A stretch of DNA of 7,559 bases from Planctomycetia bacterium (GTDB lineage: Bacteria > Planctomycetota > Planctomycetia > Pirellulales > UBA1268), in contig RGVT01000124.1 of NCBI GenBank assembly GCA_010027105.1, positions 1-7,559 of the forward strand. The letters are read 5' to 3'. Below, one piece after another: positions 1 to 4,795 of this stretch. The position numbers were made by a program, and so were the translations under genes. The stretch's first letter is position 1, and every line of letters begins with the position of its first letter. Under the pieces are notes generated by a model. That model searched no databases, had not been told where the DNA came from, and worked only from the letters and a program-made list of their open reading frames with translations.

Positions 1-303
1 GCCGAGGTGACGTTTCGCTTTGGCGGGGCAACCCCTCGAAGGCATCGCCTTGCTTTGCGGCTTCGACGCTGGATCGAGTTGGCGCGAGCCGTGTCTGCCA
101 AGCGTTTTCTTGTTGATGGTAGCTTCGTGACTGCCGTGCCAGACCCCGCGGATGTCGATGCCGTCGTCTGGCTCGACGATGACTTCTCGATTCGCATATC
201 CCGCGGTGAGATAGCGGCCGTGGAGCTCGAGATGATGCTGCTGACGCGACAGCCAGCTCCGCTGGTGACGCAGCCGCCGCGGCTGAGCATCTCCGCGTAT
301 TGA
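1..303 (+). pseudogene. DUF6932-like (nucleotidyltransferase-like) protein, truncated fragment
   Basis: The reading frame is open from the window edge to a TGA at 301-303. It contains the stretch FLVDGSFVTAVPDPADVDAV (about 122-181), which resembles the conserved core of DUF6932 proteins, a nucleotidyltransferase-like family of uncertain function; G-S with a following D-x-D recalls that fold's metal site. The frame starts before base 1, since the preceding codons are open and the GTG at 7 lies inside the conserved FGGATPRR region. Family members as I know them continue after the LLTR-x-P motif for some 50 more residues with an acidic/aromatic tail (W-VEFF-like). Here the family resemblance ends at LLTRQPAP (about 238-261) and the last dozen residues are out-of-frame reading of a PIN-domain gene. 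I therefore call it a broken gene, cut by a deletion. Any product would lack its C-terminal part. Identification is from remembered family wording, not a search. Confidence 0.6.
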
Positions 304-578
304 CCGACGTGCCGCTTCTGGAGGTCTCGGCCGATGCGGAATCGCTCGCGGCTGCCTTGCTCGACGATGTGCCCCTGCCACCACAAGCAGCCACCGATGC
401 CCTGCATATCGCAGTCGCGGCCGTCAACGGTGTCGAGTATCTCTTGACCTGGAATTGCAGGCATATCGCCAAGCCCGCCCTCAGGCCGCGGATCGAGTCC
501 GTTTGTCGTAAAATGGGGTACGAGCCGCCCGTGATTTGCACGCCCCAAGAACTGCTGGAGATCGACGATGGAGCCTGA
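264..578 (+). pseudogene. PIN-domain (VapC-like) toxin, N-terminally truncated remnant
   Basis: Reading the frame that ends at TGA 576-578, family-like sequence begins at about 264 with GDAAAAAEHLRVL and continues through VPLLEV, TDALHIAVAAV, YLLTWNCRHIA and GYEPPVICTPQELLE. These blocks are typical of the C-terminal two-thirds of a PIN-domain family often paired with small antitoxins. PIN proteins of this type are about 150-160 residues and begin with a strand carrying the first catalytic acidic residue, with a second acid near residue 40-50. Both are missing: the frame is open upstream only to a TGA at 207-209, and those codons read as DUF6932 DNA in another frame. What remains has the third acidic site (D of TDALHIA) and a TWN motif. 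A TTG at 300 could serve as a start, but the product would lack half the active site, so nuclease activity is unlikely. The downstream small ORF overlaps its end by 11 bases. Confidence 0.7.
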
Positions 579-747
579 TCCGGTCGTTGCCGAAGTGAGA
601 GCCATTCGCGAGCAACTGGCTGCCCGTGTTGGCTTCCGGCTCCATGACATCGTGAAAGAAGCGCAGCGGCAGGATGCTGCTGGCGACAGAAGAGTTGTCA
701 GGCTCCAACCGCGAAGACCGATTGCCGTGGGCTCGGGCGCAACGTAA
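568..747 (+). CDS. Small antitoxin-like protein, partner of the PIN remnant
   Basis: This 59-codon ORF begins with ATG at 568 inside the end of the PIN gene (11-base overlap, +1 frame) and ends with TAA at 745-747. The protein starts MEPDPVVAEVRAIREQLAAR, followed by GFRLHDIVKEAQRQ and a basic RRVVRLQPRRP tail. This matches the general pattern of the short proteins encoded next to such PIN genes: an E-D-P-I/V-V-x-E-V-R-x-I-R-E helix, a second helix with D-I, and a V-V-x-L-x-P-R-R-P end. The inferred role is neutralising the PIN toxin by direct binding. The toxin is truncated here, so the gene is probably an orphan antitoxin, still uninterrupted either because the deletion is recent or because it retains a use. 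The overlap suggests it was translated by coupling to the PIN gene. No independent promoter is evident. Confidence 0.65.
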   Translation: MEPDPVVAEVRAIREQLAARVGFRLHDIVKEAQRQDAAGDRRVVRLQPRRPIAVGSGAT

Positions 748-763
748 CCAGAGCCAGGCGCTG

Positions 764-820
764 GATCAGACGGCGGCCATCGTTCGGTGGTGTGGAGGAT
801 CACTTGGGCCGCCGCTGATC
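764..820. repeat. Imperfect inverted repeat, strong hairpin (14 bp stem, one bulge)
   Basis: Bases 764-778 (GATCAGACGGCGGCC) pair with 807-820 (GGCCGCCGCTGATC) over 14 base pairs with a single unpaired A at 770 and a 28-base loop. The hairpin starts 17 bases after the antitoxin-like ORF and ends 34 bases before the next antitoxin gene. No T-run follows, so it is not a standard intrinsic terminator, although it could still block or attenuate transcription. It could also be the end of a palindromic mobile repeat (REP/MITE-like). A second, shorter pairing (GGAGGATCA at 794-802 with TGAT at 816-819 and CCTCC at 823-827) shares the right arm and excludes the first. The pairing is seen directly; the function is unknown. 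Confidence 0.6.
779..790 (+). repeat. Direct repeat ATCGTTCGGTGG, left copy
   Basis: This 12-base word lies in the hairpin loop before the second toxin-antitoxin module. An identical copy lies at 1446-1457, just beyond the toxin gene. A second shared word, GCCGCTGATC, occurs at 811-820 and 1433-1442, so both spacers around the module carry both words, in opposite order. Confidence 0.5.
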
Positions 821-843
821 AGCCTCCCCGTCATATCTTTGGT

Positions 844-847
844 AGGA
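844..847 (+). promoter_or_regulatory. Ribosome binding site of the PF09720-type antitoxin
   Basis: AGGA ends seven bases before the ATG at 855, a good Shine-Dalgarno spacing. It supports this start. A weak -10-like TATCTT lies at 834-839 without a convincing -35 partner. Confidence 0.5.
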
Positions 848-854
848 TGATCAA

Positions 855-1079
855 ATGGTCGACCTAGCCCAGACACTGTTGGAACTGACAGCGCTGCCTA
901 TTCATGATCGGCTGCGCGTGGTCGAGTCGTTGTGGGACAGCATCCCGGCAGACTCGCCCGTCGCGGTTTCTCCCGAGCAGCGGGCGGAACTTCAGCGGCG
1001 CATCGCCGCCCATGAGCGGTCGCCCGAGCGATTGCTCACGTGGGACGAGGTTCTTCATCGCCCGCGGGACGGTCGATGA
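855..1079 (+). CDS. Type II antitoxin, putative addiction module component (PF09720-like)
   Basis: A 74-residue acidic/amphipathic protein. Residues 14-30 (LPIHDRLRVVESLWDSI) and the late W-D-E-V (63-66) are the signature pattern of the small antitoxins grouped as unstable antitoxin/addiction module component, which are usually encoded directly upstream of RelE/ParE-type toxins. That arrangement is seen here: its TGA (1077-1079) overlaps the toxin ATG in an ATGA, so toxin translation should depend on ribosomes finishing the antitoxin. The expected role is binding the toxin and, with it, possibly repressing the module's promoter. The ATG at 855 is preceded by AGGA at good spacing. Codon use includes more A/T-ending codons than the hpn genes, consistent with an acquired module. 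The family call is from pattern memory but is strongly supported by the partner. Confidence 0.85.
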   Translation: MVDLAQTLLELTALPIHDRLRVVESLWDSIPADSPVAVSPEQRAELQRRIAAHERSPERLLTWDEVLHRPRDGR

Positions 1080-1399
1080 AGTTCGTGCTTCGGTATCGCC
1101 CCGAAGTCGTCGCAGATATCGATGCTGGGCGCAGGTGGTACGAGGAGCGGTCCGCAGGTCTCGGCTCGGACTTTGTCGTCCAGTGCTCCGAGGACCTTGC
1201 GAGGATTCAACGGAATCCGCAGTTGGTCGGCGTCGATGCGTATGGTGTGGGATCCCTTCGCATCCGCCGCTTCCCTTATGTCATCCACTACCGTATCGAA
1301 GGCGAGATGATCGTGGTATTCGCCGTCATGTTTGGGGGCCGCGACCCATCGGCTTGGCAAGAGCGGATAGAACGAAGCGATGCAGCGAACTCGCGATAA
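1076..1399 (+). CDS. Type II toxin, RelE/ParE superfamily
   Basis: A 107-residue protein starting at the ATG that overlaps the antitoxin stop; the frame is open 36 bases further upstream but that part lies inside the antitoxin gene. Features fitting RelE/ParE toxins are the opening strand FVLRYRPEVVADI, the helix motif WYEERSAGLGSDF (21-33), a central L-R-I-R-R-F-P-Y (61-68) feeding strands VIHYRIEG, and the terminal VFAVMFGGRDPSAWQER (81-97). Close relatives often read AVxHxxRxPxxW there; Phe86 takes the usual His place, so the target could be gyrase (ParE-like) or ribosome-bound mRNA (RelE-like), and the sequence does not settle which. No frameshift or internal stop is seen, so the module looks functional. 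GGGA at 1066-1069 is a plausible ribosome site six bases before the start. Confidence 0.85.
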   Translation: MKFVLRYRPEVVADIDAGRRWYEERSAGLGSDFVVQCSEDLARIQRNPQLVGVDAYGVGSLRIRRFPYVIHYRIEGEMIVVFAVMFGGRDPSAWQERIERSDAANSR

Positions 1400-1432
1400 G
1401 GTCGGTAGGCCTGGATTGTCCAAAGGTCGCGA

Positions 1433-1457
1433 GCCGCTGATCGGAATCGTTCGGTGG
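1433..1457 (+). repeat. Right-flank copies of GCCGCTGATC and ATCGTTCGGTGG
   Basis: Between the toxin stop and the next gene, GCCGCTGATC (1433-1442) and ATCGTTCGGTGG (1446-1457) are identical to words at 811-820 and 779-790 in the spacer on the other side of the module. Together they bracket the toxin-antitoxin pair. They could be traces of a dispersed repeat or of the module's insertion, or coincidence. The rest of 1400-1484 shows no gene or clear promoter. Confidence 0.45.
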
Positions 1458-1484
1458 GTTGCGATACGACCGCGCAGTGCTCCA

Positions 1485-2096
1485 ATGACCCGCATGTGGA
1501 AGTGGTTGGTATGCGAGTGGCAGTGGCCTGCCGCAGTCCTGTGTGCGGCATTTTTTCTTCTTTCCGTCCTTCCCCCCTTCGCGGCGTTCGCCGGCACCGC
1601 CATGGCATCGGTTTTTGTCCAGCTGCCGATCTACATGCTCCACCAGGCAGAAGAGCACCTGGGGGATCGGTTCCGTCGCTACGTCAACGATCGCATAGGG
1701 GGCGGCCGGGAGGCATTGACCCCCGCCGCCACCTTCTGGGTGAATTCGCTGGGTGTATGGCTGGTCGATCTCGTCGGCTTGTACCTGGCGTGGATCATCT
1801 CGCCGCCGGCGGGCCTCGTTGCGGCATACCTCACGCTCCTGAACGGGCTGGTTCACATCATCCAAGGCGTAGTCCTGCGGGAGTACAACCCCGGGCTCGC
1901 CACGTCGGTCTTCCTGTTCGCGCCGGTTGGCGGCTGGTGCGTGTGGGAGGTGGGGCTGGAACACGGGCTTGCGGCTCACTGTATCGGCTTCGGAGCCGCA
2001 CTCGGGGTGCATGCCGTGGTGATCGCGCATGTCGCGCGGCGATTGGTCTTCTTGCGACAGGCCGCCGAGCCGGGCGATGCAGCAGGCTCGGGATAG
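1485..2096 (+). CDS. HXXEE domain-containing integral membrane protein
   Basis: A 203-residue hydrophobic protein. The family motif is H53-Q-A-E56-E57-H58 (HQAEEH), followed by N87 before a membrane segment, H124 in a second, and Y134-N-P-G; this set of His, Glu and Asn residues defines the HXXEE proteins (PF13787-like), whose function is unknown. Hydrophobic segments run at about 12-36, 43-55, 85-107, 108-131, 138-156 and 165-187. The membrane-facing His/Glu pattern suggests metal binding, but that is inference. I chose ATG 1485 because the hydrophobic family region begins right after it; ATG 1494 is nearly as good, and the 35 codons open upstream (from 1380) overlap the toxin gene and look non-coding. 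It is separated by 87 bases from the acetyltransferase in the same direction; shared transcription is possible. Confidence 0.8.
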   Translation: MTRMWKWLVCEWQWPAAVLCAAFFLLSVLPPFAAFAGTAMASVFVQLPIYMLHQAEEHLGDRFRRYVNDRIGGGREALTPAATFWVNSLGVWLVDLVGLYLAWIISPPAGLVAAYLTLLNGLVHIIQGVVLREYNPGLATSVFLFAPVGGWCVWEVGLEHGLAAHCIGFGAALGVHAVVIAHVARRLVFLRQAAEPGDAAGSG

Positions 2097-2168
2097 CATG
2101 CCGCAGGGTGCACGGTGCGGGACGCGCGATTGCGGACGCGTCACGGGCACACTCGACATTTCCTCAGC

Positions 2169-2173
2169 GGAGG
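2169..2173 (+). promoter_or_regulatory. Ribosome binding site deciding the GTG start of the acetyltransferase
   Basis: GGAGG lies ten bases before the GTG at 2184, the clearest Shine-Dalgarno sequence in the window. It argues for that GTG rather than the GTG at 2115, whose extra 23 residues show no family likeness. Confidence 0.65.
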
Positions 2174-2183
2174 ATCATTCGGC

Positions 2184-2705
2184 GTGAAACTGATTGCGTG
2201 CCGGGAAGAGGCACATAGCGACGCGATCCTCGACATTCTCAACGAGGCGATCGTGAACTCGACCGCGCTCTACGAATACCACCCGCGCGACAGCGAAAGC
2301 ATGGCGGCGTGGTTTCGGGCGAAGGCGGAGGGTGGCTACCCCGTCATCGGTGCGGTCGACGCAGCGGACGAGTTGCTGGGGTTCGCCTCGTACGGCCCGT
2401 TTCGTTCGTTCCCGGCCTACAAGTACACCATCGAGCACTCGGTCTACGTCCACCGCGACCACCGGGGCCGGGGCATCGGCACGGCGCTGCTCGAGCGACT
2501 CGTCGAGGCCGCGATCGGGCAGCAGTATCACCTGATGGTGGGTGTGGTCGACGCCGCGAACCGGGCCAGCGTAGCCCTGCACGAACGCCTCGGATTCAGG
2601 CGGGCCGGCACGATCCGCCACGCCGGCTTCAAGTTCGGCCGCTGGCTCGACGTCGAGTTCCACGAGCGGATTCTGCCGACGCCCGCCCAACCGCAGGATG
2701 GCTGA
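2184..2705 (+). CDS. GNAT N-acetyltransferase, phosphinothricin acetyltransferase-like
   Basis: A 173-residue acetyltransferase. The N-terminus (residues 12-34) holds the helix and loop DAILDILNEAIVNSTALYEY typical of the phosphinothricin acetyltransferase (PAT/Bar-like) group. Next come GFASYGPFRSFPAYKYTIEHSVYV with Glu84 on the substrate side, and the acetyl-CoA binding motif H93-R-G-R-G-I-G-T100. VDAANRASVALHERLGF (122-138) is the usual C-terminal GNAT signature. The expected reaction is acetyl transfer from acetyl-CoA to an amine of a small molecule. Close family members act on phosphinothricin, methionine sulfone or sulfoximine, or other amino-acid analogues; the natural substrate here is unknown. 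The GTG start is supported by GGAGG at 2169. The gene ends ten bases from the end of the convergent ispH, with no terminator visible between them. Confidence 0.88.
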   Translation: MKLIACREEAHSDAILDILNEAIVNSTALYEYHPRDSESMAAWFRAKAEGGYPVIGAVDAADELLGFASYGPFRSFPAYKYTIEHSVYVHRDHRGRGIGTALLERLVEAAIGQQYHLMVGVVDAANRASVALHERLGFRRAGTIRHAGFKFGRWLDVEFHERILPTPAQPQDG

Positions 2706-2715
2706 TCGCGGCGGC

Positions 2716-3669
2716 TCACGCCGTGGGAAGCTTCACTGCCCCAGCGGCTCCGCGAAGTTCCTTCGGCAGCGGGAAATAGACCTCCTCCTCCCGGATCGTC
2801 CGCTCTTCCACCGTCGCTCCATACCGGGCCTTCAGCCACGCGACGCAGTCCTGCACCACGCTTTCCGGTGCGCTCGCTCCGGCCGTGATCACGACCGTCT
2901 CGTCTCCCTCGAACCAGCCGGGGTCGATCTCGTTGGCGCCATCGATGAGAAACGCATGAATCCCATTGTCCCGGGCCAATTCGGCGAGCCGCTGGCTGTT
3001 GGAACTATTCTGACTCCCGAGCACGATCACGATGTCGGCTCCCTCCGACAGGATGCGCACCGCCTCCTGGCGATTCTGCGTGGCGTAGCAGATGTCGTCC
3101 TTCGGCGGGCCCACGATCTGCGGAAAGCGCTGCCTGAGCCGTTCGATGATCCGCGACGCATCGTCGACAGAGAGCGTGGTCTGCGTGAGATAGGCGAGCT
3201 TGTCGGTCGGGCCGAACGGCAGCGCATCGACCTCCTCGGTGCTGTCGACGAGCGTGAAGGCGTCCGGCGCCTGCCCCATCGTTCCGATCACCTCGTCGTG
3301 CCCTTCGTGGCCGATGAGCACGATCCGATAGCCCGCCTTCGCATACTTGATCGCCTCCAGGTGCACCTTCGTGACGAGCGGGCAGGTGGCGTCGATCGCC
3401 CGCAGCCGGCGCTCCGCGGAGACCCGCCGCACGTCGGGTGCGACCCCGTGTGCGGAGAACAGCAGAACGCAACCCTCCGGCACGTCCTCCACGCGGTCGA
3501 CGAACACCGCCCCCTCGCGCACGAACCGATCCACCACGTGCTTGTTGTGGACGATCTCGTGGTAGACATACACGGGGGTGCCGTGGAGCCTGATCGCCGT
3601 CTCCAGCGTCTCGATCGCCATGTTGACGCCCGCACAGAAGCCGCGGGGGCTGGCAAGGAGGATTTTCAT
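2716..3669 (-). CDS. ispH: 4-hydroxy-3-methylbut-2-enyl diphosphate reductase
   Basis: IspH (LytB) carries out the last MEP-pathway step, reducing HMBPP to IPP and DMAPP with a [4Fe-4S] cluster in the cytoplasm. The 317-residue protein has the expected start MKILLASPRGFCAGV and cluster ligands C12, C96 (DATCPLVTKVH) and C194 (DDICYATQNRQ). The substrate-site residues are H41 (HEIVHN), H74 (SAHG), H124 and E126 (HEGHDEV), the TQTT loop (162-165) and the S-Q-N-S-S-N-S-Q-R-L block (219-228). Length is normal for the family. The start is fixed by the family N-terminus; the frame stays open upstream to 3930 but without likeness, and no strong ribosome site is seen. It diverges from hpnC across 133 bases and converges on the acetyltransferase. 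Its placement suggests that precursor supply and squalene synthesis are expressed together. Confidence 0.97.
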   Translation of the reverse strand: MKILLASPRGFCAGVNMAIETLETAIRLHGTPVYVYHEIVHNKHVVDRFVREGAVFVDRVEDVPEGCVLLFSAHGVAPDVRRVSAERRLRAIDATCPLVTKVHLEAIKYAKAGYRIVLIGHEGHDEVIGTMGQAPDAFTLVDSTEEVDALPFGPTDKLAYLTQTTLSVDDASRIIERLRQRFPQIVGPPKDDICYATQNRQEAVRILSEGADIVIVLGSQNSSNSQRLAELARDNGIHAFLIDGANEIDPGWFEGDETVVITAGASAPESVVQDCVAWLKARYGATVEERTIREEEVYFPLPKELRGAAGAVKLPTA

Positions 3670-3717
3670 GGGGTAGCCGGTCCGCTGGAGACGGCCCCGC
3701 CGATGGCGACGGAAAGC

Positions 3718-3772
3718 ATTACGATGGGTCCGCCGCCCGGCATCGGACCGCGGCACCGGATCGTATCGTAAT
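3718..3772. promoter_or_regulatory. Inverted repeat in the ispH-hpnC divergent promoter region
   Basis: ATTACGAT at 3718-3725 and ATCGTAAT at 3765-3772 are a perfect 8-bp inverted repeat, so each strand reads ATCGTAAT toward its own gene, 48 bases before ispH and 30 before hpnC. A nested pair GGTCCG (3727-3732) and CGGACC (3744-3749) lies between them. The arms are the most A/T-rich part of this GC-rich spacer. They could be outward-facing -10-like elements or the two half-sites of a regulator shared by both directions. This is inferred from symmetry only. Confidence 0.35.
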
Positions 3773-3802
3773 CGGCGGCATACGGACAGGGAATCAGACA
3801 CG

Positions 3803-4795
3803 ATGCCCATGGCGAACGACTCTCCGGCAAGCGTCGCTTCACCGCGGCGGCCGTGTGCCCAGGACCGCGACCCACCGCCCTGGAGCCTGGCCCCGCCTCC
3901 CGCGGGCGTCGACCTCGCGTCGGCCCGCACCTTCTGCCGGCGCGTGGCCGCGTGGCACTACGAGAATTTCACGGTGGCCACCCGGCTCGTGCCCGCGTCC
4001 CTGCGACAGCATCTGGCGAACGTCTACGCCTTCGCCCGGTGGAGCGACGATCTCGCCGATGAAGCCGCCTCTCCTGGTGAGGCCGTAGCGGCACTGGCCG
4101 CCTGGCGGCGCGGGCTGGAGGACTGCTTCTCCGGACGACCGAGCCATCCGGTGTACATCGCCCTGGCGGATACGATCCGGGAATCGGGGCTTGCGATCGA
4201 TCCGTTTTCGGATCTCCTCGCCGCGTTCGAGGAGGATGCCGCATTCGACCGCCGGGGCGTGACGGTCCGCTATCCCACCCGGGCCGCCCTGCTCAGCTAC
4301 TGCAGCCGGTCGGCCAATCCCGTCGGCCGGATCGTGCTGGCCCTCGCGGGCTGCCGTGGCGCGGACGCCGTGGCCATGTCCGATTCGATCTGCACGGCCC
4401 TGCAACTCGTCAACTTCTGGCAGGACGTGCGTCGCGACCGGCTCGCGGGTCGCGTCTACCTGCCGGTGGAGGATCTCGACCGGCACGGGGTCCCGGAGAC
4501 CGCACTCGACGGAGCACACGCGACCCTGCCGTTGTGCAATCTCCTCCGCGACGAGGTGGCCTGGGCCCGGCGGTCGTTCGACGAGGGCGCGCCGCTCGTG
4601 GGCCTCGCGCCGCGGGTGCTGCGGCCGGCGATCCGCCTCTTCCTGGCCGGGGGGCGGGCGCTGGCCGATGCGATCGAGCGGCAGGGGTTCGACACGCTGT
4701 GCGCCCGACCCAGGGTCGGGCGGTGGACGAAGCTCGCGCTCGCAGCCCGGGCATGGTGCGATCTGCAGGTCGCCGCGATCTCGAGGAGCCCATGA
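3803..4795 (+). CDS. hpnC: Hydroxysqualene synthase HpnC
   Basis: A trans-isoprenyl diphosphate synthase-family (squalene/phytoene synthase) enzyme. HpnC converts presqualene diphosphate made by HpnD into hydroxysqualene. The protein shows HYENFTVATRLVP (52-64), the first Asp-rich motif in YAFARWSDDLADE (D82, D83, D86), SANPVGR (170-176), and the second Asp-rich region LQLVNFWQDVRRD (D208, D212) followed by GRVYLP. FWQD and HYENF wording separates HpnC from HpnD. At 330 residues it is somewhat long: about 36 Pro/Ala-rich N-terminal residues precede the family region, and AFEEDAAFDRRGV (141-153) seems to hold a few extra residues compared with the usual AF-x-x-D-Q-x-x-x-RY. The ATG at 3803 is first; ATG 3809 is an alternative. 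The stop overlaps the hpnD ATG. It is the first gene of a three-gene operon transcribed away from ispH. Confidence 0.93.
   Translation: MPMANDSPASVASPRRPCAQDRDPPPWSLAPPPAGVDLASARTFCRRVAAWHYENFTVATRLVPASLRQHLANVYAFARWSDDLADEAASPGEAVAALAAWRRGLEDCFSGRPSHPVYIALADTIRESGLAIDPFSDLLAAFEEDAAFDRRGVTVRYPTRAALLSYCSRSANPVGRIVLALAGCRGADAVAMSDSICTALQLVNFWQDVRRDRLAGRVYLPVEDLDRHGVPETALDGAHATLPLCNLLRDEVAWARRSFDEGAPLVGLAPRVLRPAIRLFLAGGRALADAIERQGFDTLCARPRVGRWTKLALAARAWCDLQVAAISRSP
4783..4788 (+). promoter_or_regulatory. Putative ribosome binding site of hpnD inside hpnC
   Basis: GAGGAG lies just before the hpnD ATG at 4792. The three-base gap is short for a standard site, so translation may depend more on coupling to hpnC through the ATGA overlap. 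Confidence 0.35.

Noticed and set aside
748..764. Near-palindrome CCAGAGCCAGGCGCTGG right after the antitoxin-like ORF
   Set aside because: As RNA it would leave almost no loop, so only a four-base stem could form; it may be chance in GC-rich DNA.
1400..1484. Integron attC-like site after the toxin gene
   Set aside because: I looked for the GTTRRRY/RYYYAAC ends expected of a cassette recombination site and did not find them.
1326..2159. A 277-codon open frame on the minus strand
   Set aside because: It is antisense to the HXXEE membrane protein and has no motif or start signal of its own.
2706..2722. Possible terminator between the acetyltransferase and ispH (GGCG 2710-2713 with CGCC 2719-2722)
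   Set aside because: The stem is only four base pairs and no T-run follows on either strand.
2698..3771. A 357-codon open frame on the plus strand
   Set aside because: It is antisense to ispH, whose motifs are complete; its translation shows no family pattern.
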